Origin: Mycobacterium xenopi
GTDB lineage: Bacteria; Actinomycetota; Actinomycetes; Mycobacteriales; Mycobacteriaceae
Direction of reading: 5' to 3'
Assembly (NCBI RefSeq): GCF_009936235.1
Contig: NZ_AP022314.1
Span: 2,046,001-2,110,000, forward strand
Length of the DNA: 64,000 nucleotides
Below the pieces are notes generated by a model, which searched no databases, was not told the DNA's origin, and worked only from the letters and a program-made list of their open reading frames with translations. The translations under genes were made by a program, and so were the position numbers. Of the stretch, positions 16,017 through 24,491 are shown one piece after another. Each line of letters starts with the position of its first letter. Positions within the stretch are counted from its first letter, which is position 1.

Positions 16017-17765
16017 ATGACTGCTGAAGCGCCGTCTGTCTTGCCATTTCAAGCGCGCCGCCCGTTTCCGGCCCGGATGGGCCAGAAGGGCACACTGGTC
16101 TACAAGCTGATCACCACTACCGATCACAAGATGATCGGCATTATGTACGTCGTCACCTGCTACGCGCTGTTTTTCGCGGGTGGGTTAATGGCGCTGTTGA
16201 TGCGCACCGAGCTGGCGGCGCCCGGCCTGCAGTTCTTGTCGAATGAGCAGTACAACCAGCTGTTCACCATGCACGGCACGATCATGCTGCTGCTGTATGC
16301 CACCCCGATCGTGTTCGGGTTCGCCAACCTGGTGCTGCCGCTGCAAATCGGCGCACCCGACGTCGCCTTTCCGCGGCTGAACGCCTTCTCCTACTGGCTG
16401 TTTTTGTTCGGCGCCCTGATCGTCCTCGCGGGCTTCATCACCCCGGGCGGGGCCGCCGATTTCGGCTGGACCGCCTACACCCCGCTGTCCAACGCCGTGC
16501 ACAGCCCGGGAGCCGGTGGGGATCTGTGGATCATGGGTTTGATCGTCGCCGGTCTGGGCACCATCTTGGGTGGCGTCAACATGATCACCACCGTGGTGTG
16601 CATGCGCGCGCCTGGAATGACGATGTTTCGCATGCCGATCTTCACGTGGAACATCCTGGTGACCTCGATCCTGGTACTGCTGGCCTTCCCGACCCTGACC
16701 GCCGCCCTGTTCGCACTGGCCTACGACCGGCACCTGGGCGCCCACATCTACGACCCGGCCAACGGCGGCCCGATCCTGTGGCAGCACCTGTTCTGGTTCT
16801 TCGGCCACCCCGAGGTCTACATCGTGGCGCTGCCGTTCTTCGGGATCGTCACTGAGATCCTCCCGGTGTTCAGCCGCAAACCGGTCTTCGGCTACACCAC
16901 CCTGGTTTATGCCACCCTCGCTATCGCGGGGCTATCGATGACGGTGTGGGCCCATCACATGTTCGCCACCGGCGCGGTGCTGCTGCCGTTTTTTTCGTTC
17001 ACGTCGTATCTGATCGCGATCCCCACCGGGCTCAAGTTCTTCAACTGGGCCGGCACCATGTGGAAGGGGCAGCTGACGTTTGAGACCCCGATGCTGTTTG
17101 CCGTCGGCTTTCTGGTGACCTTTCTGCTGGGCGGGCTGACCGGAGTGCTGCTGGCCAGCCCACCGCTGGATTTCCACGTCCACGACTCCTATTTCGTGGT
17201 GGCCCACTTCCACTACACGCTGTTCGGCACGATCGTGTTTGCCACCTTCGCCGGCACCTACTTCTGGTTTCCCAAGATGACCGGCCGGCTGCTCGATGAG
17301 CGGCTGGGCAAGTTGCACTTCTGGTTGACGTTCATCGGATTCAACACCACGTTTTTGGTGCAGCACTGGTTGGGCAACGCTGGCATGCCGCGCCGCTACG
17401 CCGACTACCTTCCCACCGACGGGTTCACCACGCTCAACATCGTGTCCACCGTCGGATCCTTCATCTTGGGCGCGTCGATGCTGCCGTTCGTGTGGAATGT
17501 GTTCAAAAGCTGGCGCTACGGCGAACCGGTCACCGTCGATGACCCCTGGGGATACGGCAACTCGCTGGAGTGGGCCACCAGCTGCCCGCCACCGCGACAC
17601 AACTTCACCGAACTGCCCCGCATTCGCTCCGAACGCCCGGCCTTCGAACTGCACTACCCGCATATGGTCGAACGACTGCGCGCCGAATCCCACATCGGCA
17701 GCCGGGCGGTGGGCAGTGAGCCTGAGACCCGTCCGGGTCGACGCAGAGCGGCCGACCGCAGCTAA
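16017..17765 (+). CDS. ctaD: Cytochrome c oxidase subunit I (CtaD), island copy
   Basis: This 582-residue aa3-type oxidase subunit I is full length. The metal ligands are all visible: His in LFTMHGTIM (low-spin heme a), GHPEVY (CuB His and cross-linked Tyr), WAHHMF (CuB His pair), and HDSYFVVAHFHYT (heme a3 and heme a ligands). Twelve hydrophobic helices fit the family. ATG at 16017 (MTAEAPSVLPFQ) is chosen over the TTG at 15975. Mycobacteria normally have ctaD in the core genome apart from subunits II/III, so a copy in an IS-rich tRNA island is probably an extra, alternative subunit. No subunit II or III gene is nearby. Confidence 0.93.
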   Translation: MTAEAPSVLPFQARRPFPARMGQKGTLVYKLITTTDHKMIGIMYVVTCYALFFAGGLMALLMRTELAAPGLQFLSNEQYNQLFTMHGTIMLLLYATPIVFGFANLVLPLQIGAPDVAFPRLNAFSYWLFLFGALIVLAGFITPGGAADFGWTAYTPLSNAVHSPGAGGDLWIMGLIVAGLGTILGGVNMITTVVCMRAPGMTMFRMPIFTWNILVTSILVLLAFPTLTAALFALAYDRHLGAHIYDPANGGPILWQHLFWFFGHPEVYIVALPFFGIVTEILPVFSRKPVFGYTTLVYATLAIAGLSMTVWAHHMFATGAVLLPFFSFTSYLIAIPTGLKFFNWAGTMWKGQLTFETPMLFAVGFLVTFLLGGLTGVLLASPPLDFHVHDSYFVVAHFHYTLFGTIVFATFAGTYFWFPKMTGRLLDERLGKLHFWLTFIGFNTTFLVQHWLGNAGMPRRYADYLPTDGFTTLNIVSTVGSFILGASMLPFVWNVFKSWRYGEPVTVDDPWGYGNSLEWATSCPPPRHNFTELPRIRSERPAFELHYPHMVERLRAESHIGSRAVGSEPETRPGRRRAADRS

Positions 17766-18083
17766 TCGTGCGGATGAAGTAGGGCCGCGTAGTTGCAGCG
17801 GATTCACTTTCGTTGCCGACACCTGTGGTTCCCCCGGTTTCTCGGAGACTTCCGGACCAGGTTTGATCATGCAAGCCTGGAGAAAGGAAGTTCGCGGTGG
17901 CAGCGCACAGGAAGTACCCCGTCGAGCTGCGTGAACGCGCGGTGCGGCTGTATCGGGAATCTGATCCCAAGCCGGTGATCGCGCAGCTGGCTCGCCAGCT
18001 CAACGTGCATCTGGCGTGTCCCCGGTGAATGAGTCCGCCTTGTTTTAGAGTCCTGTGGCCCCGAAGTGGGGCTGGAAGGGACG

Positions 18084-18374
18084 ATGAATCACATGGCTGG
18101 CCGGAAGAAATATTCCGCTGAGGATGTGGTGCGTAAGCTGCGCCGCGCTGACGAACTCGCCGCGGCGGGCAAGACCAACGAAGAGATCGCCGCCGAGCTG
18201 GAGGTGTCAGCGGCGACGCTGTACAACTGGCGGCGCGCCTACGGCGGGATGGATCTGGAGGCGGCCAAAGAACTCAAAGAGCTGCGGGAGCAAAACACCC
18301 GCTTGAAGCGGCTGCTGGCTGAGGCTGAGCTGCAGAAGGATGCTTTGCGGGAGGTGGCCAAGGGAAAATTCTGA
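18084..18374 (+). CDS. IS3-family OrfA (copy 2)
   Basis: ATG at 18084 follows GGAAGGG; the GTG at 18066 is less likely. The 96-residue product starts MNHMAGRKKYSAEDVVRKLRR and has a helix-turn-helix (EIAAELEVSAATLYNWRRAYGG) followed by a leucine-zipper-like coiled coil (KELKELREQNTRLKRLLAEAEL), the usual IS3 OrfA layout for end binding. It ends at TGA 18372-18374, just after a GGGAAAA slippery heptamer, so most OrfB is expected as an OrfAB fusion. Confidence 0.88.
   Translation: MNHMAGRKKYSAEDVVRKLRRADELAAAGKTNEEIAAELEVSAATLYNWRRAYGGMDLEAAKELKELREQNTRLKRLLAEAELQKDALREVAKGKF
18362..18368 (+). other. Programmed -1 frameshift heptamer G GGA AAA
   Basis: In the orfA frame the bases read G-GGA-AAA-TTC-TGA, an X XXY YYZ slippery site two codons before the stop. 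Slipping back one base gives AAA ATT CTG AAC CCG GAC, which continues directly into OrfB (ILNPDAKRRAVDML). Confidence 0.6.
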
Positions 18375-19239
18375 ACCCGGACGCCAAGCGCCGCGCCGTG
18401 GACATGCTCAAAGAAATTCTGGGCGTGTCGGAGCGGCTGGCGTGCAAAGCGGTCGGGCTGGCCCGCTCCACTTATCGGCGCAGCCCGCTCGCCCAGACCC
18501 CTGCTGACCCTGACGCCGAGCTGCGCCAATGGCTGCGTGACTACGCTGCTAAGCACCCGTGCCATGGGTTTCGTCGCGCGTGGGCCGCACTGCGCCACGA
18601 CGAGCACCGGGAGGTGAACAAAAAGAAGGTCCACCGGCTGTGGAAGGAGGAAGGCCTGCAGCGGCGGGTGCACAGCCCGCGCAAGCGGACAGGTCAGTCG
18701 TCGTGGCCGGCTGAGGTGGCTGCCGATGCGCCGAAAGTGGTGTGGGCGATCGATTTCCAGTTTGACTCCACCATCGACGGCAAGGCCGTCAAGATCGCGT
18801 CGATGATCGACGAGCACACCCGCGAATCGCTACTGAATATCGTGGAACGCTCGATCACCGCCGAGCGGCTGATCGAGGACTTGGAGAAGTGTTTCACCGC
18901 GGCGGCGGCCCGCCGATGGTGCTGCGGATGGACAACGGTCCGGAACTCATTTCCCAAGCGCTGCAATCGTTTTGCGCCGGGAAGGTGGGGATGACTTACA
19001 TCCCGCCCGGGGCGCCGTGGGAGAACGGCTACATCGAATCGTTTAACAACCGACTACGAAGGGAGTGCCTCAACCGCAACCATTGGACCAACCTGCTTGA
19101 GGCTCGCGTCGTCATCGACGACTTCAAGCACGAACACAATCATCGACACCGTCACTCGGCGCTGAGCTACCTCACTCCGGTCGAGTACGCTGCCCAATGC
19201 AGCCACACCCATCACCCCGTGGCCTGCGAGATCAACTGA
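18375..19239 (+). pseudogene. IS3-family OrfB transposase (copy 2), frameshifted
   Basis: The rve-type integrase core is recognisable: first Asp in VVWAIDFQFDS, second Asp in VLRMDNGPELIS, Glu in NGYIESFNNRLRRE. The first part, with ACKAVGLARSTYRRSP and the HHLH-like region, is in one frame to about 18900. The rest, from GGGPPMVLRMDNG to CEIN, is one frame away. One base is missing in the run ACCGCGGCGGCGGCCCG near 18898, separating the first Asp from the second. Unless this is a sequencing error the transposase is dead. Confidence 0.82.
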
Positions 19240-19497
19240 AATCGGTATCAATCACAACCTGGCTCCAAAACCAGGTGGACCGACTATCGGGGACCTGCCA
19301 CATCCGGAGGCATTGCGGAACTGGATCCGCCAGGACGAGGCTGACCGGGGTGAGCGTGACGATCGGCCGACGACAGAGATGATCGCGGAGAACCGTCGGT
19401 TGCGCGCGGAGAACAAGGAGCTGCGCCGAGTCAACGAGGTGTTGCGGGCGGCGAGCGCTTATTTCGCCCAGGAGATCGGCCCGACCCGGAGGCTGTC

Positions 19498-20118
19498 ATG
19501 AATTTCATTGGTGCTCATGGCTTCTCGGTCGATCTCGTATTGCGGGTCCTGGGAATTGCGCCGTCGACGTATTATGGCTGGCGCAAGGCGCGCAGGCAGC
19601 CGTCGCGGCGGGCTCGCGAGGATGCTGAGCTGTTGCGGTTGGTCGATGAGATCCGCGGCGAGAGCGAGTTCGCCGCCACCTATGGATCGCCGCGGGTGTG
19701 GCTGGAACTGCGCAACCGTGGCATCCGGGTCGGCCGCAAACGCGTCGAGCGGATCATGCGCGAAAACGGACGTCAGGGCGCCTACCTGCGTCGAGGCTGG
19801 AAGCACGGGTCGACCCGGCAAAACCCCAAGCACACCGCCGCGCCGGATTTGCTCGGCCGCGACTTCACCGCCACCGCACCCAACCAGAAGTGGGTCGCCG
19901 ATCTGACCCGCATCCTCACCCTGGAAGGCGTGCTGTGGCTAGCCAGCGTGCGGGATGCGTTTTCCAACAAGGTCGTCGGCTGGGACAGCGGCCCGCGTGC
20001 GACCACCGAGCTGGTGTGCTCGGCGCTGGACTACGCGCTGTGGTCACGCGACATCCGCGACGGGCAGCTCATCCACCACAGCGACAAGGGCTGCCAGTAC
20101 ACCTCGGTCAGGTTCACC
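19498..20118 (+). pseudogene. IS3-family OrfB transposase (copy 1), 3'-truncated
   Basis: ATG at 19498 overlaps the orfA stop (ATGA). The protein MNFIGAHGFSVDLVLRVLGI... contains the first Asp (KWVADLTRIL) and second Asp (IHHSDKGCQYTS). It is cut after SVRFT at 20118, before the catalytic Glu segment (LAENLWSTIKVE) seen in the inverted copy. Downstream bases belong to the 3' end of that inverted copy, so the open frame to 20322 is accidental. Confidence 0.85.
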
Positions 20119-20397
20119 GGACTTCCCGCGGTTTCCCGGAGACTTGTCTATCTGGGATTCGGCAAGTCTATCTGGAGATTGGCAACCCTTCTGGTTGAAG
20201 GGGGTGGCTCGGAGGCTGGGTGTGGGCGCCCAGACCGGGCAGGTCCTCGACTTGGCCCTTTGACCTGCCCACAGGGCGTGCAGAGGCTCACGGGTCAAGG
20301 GTGGCCGAAGGCCATCGCGTAGCGGCGCGCAGCGTCCTTGACGCGGGAGGGGCACGCCCGTAGCCGGCGCGGCCCACACCCGGCCGGGGGCGAGACG

Positions 20398-21322
20398 TCA
20401 CGCTGAGCGTGGCAAGGTCCCCACGGAGGCGTCAGCAGGGCCTTGGGTGGCCTGCCAGGCGGCCTCGTAGCGATCCGGTGAGAGCCCGCCAAGCCCGGCT
20501 TGAATGCGTCGCGGGTTATACCATCCGTCGATATAGCGGAACAACGCCGCCTGCGCTTGGGCTCGTGTAGCAAAAGTGGTTGCCGGCCAGTAGATTAACT
20601 CGACCTTGATGGTCGACCACAGGTTCTCGGCGAGGGCATTATCGAAGCTGTCCCCGACGCCTCCGGTGGAGGGGGCGATGCCAGCATCCAGCAGGCGCTG
20701 GGTGAACCTGACCGAGGTGTACTGGCAGCCCTTGTCGCTGTGGTGGATGAGCTGCCCGTCGCGGATGTCGCGTGACCACAGCGCGTAGTCCAGCGCCGAG
20801 CACACCAGCTCGGTGGTCGCACGCGGGCCGCTGTCCCAGCCGACGACCTTGTTGGAAAACGCATCCCGCACGCTGGCTAGCCACAGCACGCCTTCCAGGG
20901 TGAGGATGCGGGTCAGATCGGCGACCCACTTCTGGTTGGGTGCGGTGGCGGTGAAGTCGCGGCCGAGCAAATCCGGCGCGGCGGTGTGCTTGGGGTTTTG
21001 CCGGGTCGACCCTATGCTTCCAGCCTCGACGCAGGTAGGCGCCCTGACGTCCGTTTTCGCGCATGATCCGCTCGACGCGTTTGCGGCCGACCCGGATGCC
21101 ACGGTTGCGCAGTTCCAGCCACACCCGCGGCGATCCATAGGTGGCGGCGAACTCGCTCTCGCCGCGGATCTCATCGACCAACCGCAACAGCTCAGCATCC
21201 TCGCGAGCCCGCCGCGACGGCTGCCTGCGCGCCTTGCGCCAGCCATAATACGTCGACGGCGCAATTCCCAGGACCCGCAATACGAGATCGACCGAGAAGC
21301 CATGAGCACCAATGAAATTCAT
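20398..21322 (-). pseudogene. IS3-family OrfB transposase (copy 3), frameshifted
   Basis: It starts MNFIGAHGFSVDLVL at 21322, overlapping the orfA stop. The rve core has all three acidic residues (VADLTRI, HHSDKGCQ, NALAENLWS) and ends PADASVGTLPRSA. Compared with copy 1, one extra base is present near 21012 (GCATAGGGTCG against GCACGGGTCG), so the region before GSTRQNPKHTAAP is in a different frame from the region after it. The protein is otherwise complete at about 305 residues. Confidence 0.85.
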
Positions 21323-21630
21323 GACAGCCTCCGGGTCGGGCCGATCTCCTGGGCGAAATAAGCGCTCGCCGCCCGCAACACCTCGTTGACTCGGCGCAGC
21401 TCCTTGTTCTCCGCGCGCAACCGACGGTTCTCCGCGATCATCTCTGTCGTCGGCCGATCGTCACGCTCACCCCGGTCAGCCTCGTCCTGGCGGATCCAGT
21501 TCCGCAATGCCTCCGGATGCACGTTGAGCTGGCGAGCCAGCTGCGCGATCACCGGCTTGGGATCAGATTCCCGATACGGCCGCACCGCGCGTTCACGCAG
21601 CTCGACGGGGTACTTCCTGTGCGCTGCCAC
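21319..21630 (-). CDS. IS3-family OrfA (copy 3), intact
   Basis: GTG at 21630 gives the 103-residue helix-turn-helix protein MAAHRKYPVELRERAVRPY... with PEALRNWIRQDEADRGERDD and a coiled-coil region (MIAENRRLRAENKELRRVNEVLRAAS). It ends GPTRRLS and overlaps the orfB ATG by four bases. This is the uninterrupted reference for the split copy at 17897. Confidence 0.88.
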   Translation of the reverse strand: MAAHRKYPVELRERAVRPYRESDPKPVIAQLARQLNVHPEALRNWIRQDEADRGERDDRPTTEMIAENRRLRAENKELRRVNEVLRAASAYFAQEIGPTRRLS

Positions 21631-21706
21631 CGCGAACTTCCTTTCTCCAGGCTTGCATGATCAAACCTGGTACGGAAGTCTCCGAGAAACCGGGGGAACC
21701 ACAGGT

Positions 21707-22304
21707 CGCCAGGGCGACCGAACGTTTTGAGACCCTGACACTTGTCCTCGGGTACTGCGGCCTGCGTTTTGGGGAAGCGGCAGCGTTGCGACGTAAGCAT
21801 GTGGGGGATCGGGAGCTGACCGTGAGAGCGTCGGCGACTTATGTGACCGACAGCGGCATCGTGGAAACAACGACCAAGACAAACCGGACTCGGCATGTTC
21901 CGATCCCCGAGCCCGTATGGCAGCGGCTCAAGAGAGAACTACCGGACAAGCCGGATGCGTTGGTGTTCCCAAGTCACCGCGGCGGATACCTGCCGATCGA
22001 GGAGTACCGCCGGGCTTTTGACAAGGGCTGCGCAGCGGTTGCCATAGAGGGGCTGGTGCCTCACGGCCTACGCCACACCACGGCGTCCCTGGCCATATCG
22101 TCGGGCGGTAATGTCAAAGTCGTGCAAAGGCTACTAGGCCATGCTTCCGCCGCGATGACGCTGGACCTGTACGGTCACTTGTTCGATGACGACCTCGCGG
22201 GCGTTGCTGCGGCGTTAAGCAAAGCAATCAAACGTACTGCGGTATCACTGCGGTACCCCTCGACAGGTGAGATTGCTAAAAGTCACAACAGTCTAGCTAG
22301 TTAG
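21707..22304 (+). pseudogene. Tyrosine recombinase (island integrase), N-terminally truncated
   Basis: About 198 residues of the catalytic domain remain: first Arg in LGYCGLRFGEAAALRRKHV, the HxxR in VPHGLRHTTASLAI, and the late His/Tyr motif in LLGHASAAMTLDLYGHLF, where the Tyr is the nucleophile. The N-terminal SAM-like and arm-binding domains (about 150-190 residues) are absent: the upstream sequence is the end of IS copy 3, and the ATG at 21657 lies inside that IS. It ends 5 bp before the tRNA. It is very likely the former integrase of the tRNA island, inactivated by an IS-mediated deletion. Confidence 0.88.
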
Positions 22305-22309
22305 CACTG

Positions 22310-22350
22310 GGGGCGGTAGCTCAGTTGGTTAGAGCCGCGGACTCATAATC
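22310..22350 (+). repeat. Right attachment-site copy within the intact tRNA
   Basis: These 41 bases are identical to 4380-4420. Here they are joined to a proper 3' half, so the tRNA remains functional after integration. The crossover probably lies in the anticodon stem-loop part of the repeat. Confidence 0.85.
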
Positions 22351-22383
22351 CGTTGGTCGCGGGTTCGAGTCCCGCCCGCCCCA
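22310..22383 (+). tRNA. tRNA with CAU anticodon (Met, or Ile2 after modification)
   Basis: The 74-nt cloverleaf folds as acceptor GGGGCGG/CCGCCCC, D stem GCTC/GAGC with loop AGTTGGTTA, anticodon stem GCGGA/TCCGT with loop CTCATAA (anticodon CAT), variable TGGTC, T stem GCGGG/CCCGC with loop TTCGAGT, and discriminator A. CCA is not encoded. It lacks the C1-A72 mismatch and the three G-C anticodon pairs of initiators, so it is an elongator Met or an Ile-lysidine tRNA. Confidence 0.93.
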
Positions 22384-22525
22384 CGTCAGACAGGCGAGCA
22401 GCGCAGACAGTCGATGGGCACGTCCTAAGGTCGAATCGAACCAACGCCCGGCAGTTGCGTCCAGGGGCGTGGTGTATGAGCCGGTAGGGCCGGTGGGCGT
22501 GTCGTAGCGCGGTAGAGGGCGGTCA

Positions 22526-23847
22526 TCGCGTGATCCTTCGAACGATCAGCAAAGTCAACCGAAGGAGAGCAACGCGATGACCTCACCACACCTTATCGAC
22601 GCCGAGCAGCTGTTGGCCGACCAACTCGCCGAGGCCAGCCCGGACTTGCTGCGAGGGCTGCTGTCGGTGTTCATCCACGCCTTGATGGGCGCGGAAGCCG
22701 ACGCCATCTGCGGGGCCGGCTACCGCCAGCGCAGCGATGAGCGGTCCAACAGTCGCAACGGCTACCGGCATCGTGATTTCGACACCCGCGCCGGCACCAT
22801 CGATGTGGCCATTCCCAAGCTGCGTCAGGGCAGCTATTTCCCGGACTGGCTATTGGAGCGACGCAAACGCGCTGAGCGGGCGTTGACCAGCGTGGTGGCC
22901 ACCTGCTATCTGCTGGGAGTGTCCACCCGGCGGATGGAACGCCTCGTTGAAACACTGGGTGTGACGAGGCTTTTCAAGTCGCAGGTGTCGATCATGGCCA
23001 AAGAACTCGATGAGCAGGTTGAGGCGTTTCGCACCCGCCCGCTTGACGCCGCCCGTACACGTTCGTCGCCGCTGATGCCCTGGTGCTCAAAGTCCGCGAG
23101 GCGGGCCGCGTCGTGGGCGTGCACACCCTGATTGCCACCGGCGTCAACGCCGAGGGCTACCGCGAGATCCTGGGTGTGCAGGTCAGCTCCGCCGAGGACG
23201 GGGCAGGCTGGCTGGCGTTCTTCCGCGACCTGGTCGCCCGCGGCCTGTCCGGGGTGGCGCTGGTCACCAGCGACGCCCACCCCGGCCTGGTCGCCGCGAT
23301 CGGGGCCACCTTGCCCGGAGCGGCCTGGCAGCGCTGCCGCACCCATTACGCGAACAACCTGATGGCGGCCACCCCGAAGTCCTCCTGGCCGTGGGTGCGC
23401 ACTCTGCTGCACTGCATCTTCGACCAGCCCGACGCCGAATCGGTTGTTGCCCAATACGATCGAGTCCTCGACGCATTGTCGGACAAGCTCCCCAGAGTGG
23501 CCGAACACCTCGACGCAGCCCGCCCGGATCTGTTGGCGTTCACCGCTTTTCCCAAACAGATCTGGCGCCAAATCTGGAGCAACAATCCCCAGGAACGGCT
23601 CAACAAAGAAATCAGGCGCAGGACCGACGTCGTGGGCATCTTCCCCGACCGGGCCTCGATCATCCGCCTCGTCGGTGCCGTGCTGGCCGAACAACACGAC
23701 GAATGGATCGAAGGACGACGCTACCTGGGCCTTGACGTGCTCACCCGCGCCCGCACAGCACTGACCAGCACCGACGAGCCCGCCGGACAGCAAACCAACA
23801 CCACCCCAGCCCTGACCGCCTAGACTGCCACCCGAAGGGTCACGCGA
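22526..23847 (+). mobile_element. IS1081-like insertion sequence
   Basis: TCGCGTGATCCTTCG at 22526-22540 is mirrored by CGAAGGGTCACGCGA at 23833-23847 (14 of 15 match), framing 1322 bp. This is close to the length I recall for IS1081 (about 1.32 kb), and the encoded protein is very like the IS1081 transposase. It lies just outside the tRNA island. Confidence 0.82.
22577..23823 (+). pseudogene. IS1081-like (IS256-family) transposase, frameshifted
   Basis: ATG at 22577 follows GAAGGAGAG. The protein MTSPHLIDAEQLLADQLAEASP... closely resembles the IS1081 transposase of tuberculosis-complex mycobacteria over its whole length of about 415 residues. The N-terminal half runs to RPLDA near 23050. 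One base is missing in GACGCCGCCCGTACACG, where the family needs GCC GGC CCG TAC (AGPYTF), and the rest (AADALVLKVREAGRVVG...TNTTPALTA) is in the next frame. Acidic residues include Asp in FVAADALVLK, Asp in LVTSDAHPG and Glu in NPQERLNKE. Confidence 0.9.
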
Positions 23848-24491
23848 TCGAACGAACTCTTACACCACGTCACTGGGCTTGGCCCGCCCGGCCCTTGCCG
23901 TGATGCGTACATGACAGATCCATACTGCGCGCGTCGTTGTTGGTGGCGCGGGCGGACGGACCGCGCCCCGACCGAGATCCGAGGTTGGTGCCCAACCCAG
24001 TCGTATCCCGCCGGGGCACGAAGTCCCAAGCAACACGATGGATGCAGCTGTACCCCGGGCTGTCCTGGGAGTGTCGACCCGCTCGCGCGGCGAAGCAAAC
24101 GACGCATCAACGCACCGTCGGGCGTTTGGCAACCCTACTTCACGGGAATCACAACCGAAGGGGTGGGTAGCGTTGAATTCGTCGAGCGGGTCGCTTTAGA
24201 CTCAGGCACCGATTCATTCGTGTTTTATCGGACACGCGACAAATTAGGGGGGGAGGCGAACGAACTTGAAAGGCATGGGTCCGTAATCAGCCGGGCGCGC
24301 GTGTGCTATAGGTATTTTGGTGCGGCACAACCTGCCTGATAGTTGCGGCTCAGGCTGTTTCTGGTGTTCTCAATGCTGGCAGGTGACGCCGTACGTTCTG
24401 TTTTTTGAACAACAGTTGAACGTAATTAGACCGGTGTAGCGCCGAAGAGCCTGCGACAGAGATGGCGCGAGAAAGACATCGGGAGGACCGA
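23848..24491. other. Upstream region of the biosynthetic locus, no convincing gene
   Basis: A 142-codon plus-strand frame (23911-24339) has no protein-like pattern and no ribosome binding site, so it is not called. The last 250 bp are less GC-rich than their surroundings and probably hold the promoter of the biosynthetic operon. I saw no palindrome matching the mycobacterial iron (IdeR) box. Confidence 0.4.

Larger units (their letters stand above)
18012..19300 (+). mobile_element. IS3-family element copy 2, inserted in copy 1
   Basis: The ends are imperfect inverted repeats: left TGGCGTGTCCCCGGTGAAT and right (reverse complement) TGGCAGGTCCCCGATAGTC. CATC occurs on both sides (18008-18011, 19301-19304), a 4-bp target duplication, and joining the flanks restores orfA of copy 1. 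The element is 1289 bp and carries overlapping orfA and orfB. Confidence 0.88.
17897..19501 (+). pseudogene. IS3-family OrfA (copy 1), interrupted by IS copy 2
   Basis: GTG at 17897 begins VAAHRKYPVELRERAV, the helix-turn-helix protein of the element. The frame runs to NVH at 18010 and resumes at 19301 as HPEALRNWIRQDEADR, ending with TGA at 19499-19501, which overlaps the orfB ATG. The intact version is at 21319-21630. The interruption is a 1289-bp insertion of a second IS3-family element with a 4-bp target duplication, so no OrfA is made. Confidence 0.85.
17824..20118 (+). mobile_element. IS3-family element copy 1 (interrupted and 3'-truncated)
   Basis: The left end TGTGGTTCCCCCGG at 17824 matches the 5' end of the inverted copy at 21703. 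The element is split at 18011 by IS copy 2 and stops at 20118 inside orfB, where it abuts the 3' terminal repeat of the inverted copy. Flanking bases of the two 5' ends differ, which fixes the boundary. Confidence 0.8.
20119..21703 (-). mobile_element. IS3-family element copy 3 (inverted)
   Basis: On the minus strand the element starts at about 21703 with TGTGGTTCCCCCGGTTTC. On the plus strand its other end at 20119 reads GGACTTCCCGCGGTTTCCC. The two ends share TTCCC(C/G)CGGTTTC(T/C)CGGAGACTT. It is the same element as copy 1. About 280 bp between the orfB stop (20398) and the 20119 end hold no gene. Confidence 0.75.
4380..22350. mobile_element. Putative tRNA-borne genomic island (about 18 kb)
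   Basis: The island is bounded by a 41-bp direct repeat of the tRNA 5' half at 4380-4420 and 22310-22350. A tyrosine recombinase fragment lies 6 bp before the intact tRNA at the right end, the usual place for an island integrase. Inside are IS256- and IS3-family transposases and a cargo of redox/sulfur, MmpS-MmpL and cytochrome oxidase genes. The element appears to have supplied a new 5' half for the tRNA. The integrase has lost its N-terminus to an IS copy, so the island is probably no longer mobile by itself. The boundaries are inferred from the repeat alone. Confidence 0.75.

Noticed and set aside
20119..20397. A further gene between the IS copies
   Set aside because: The stretch matches no protein pattern and lies between an IS terminal repeat and the orfB stop of the same element.
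23911..24339. 142-codon frame before the biosynthetic genes
   Set aside because: No ribosome binding site, no recognisable motif and protein-unlike composition; treated as upstream region.
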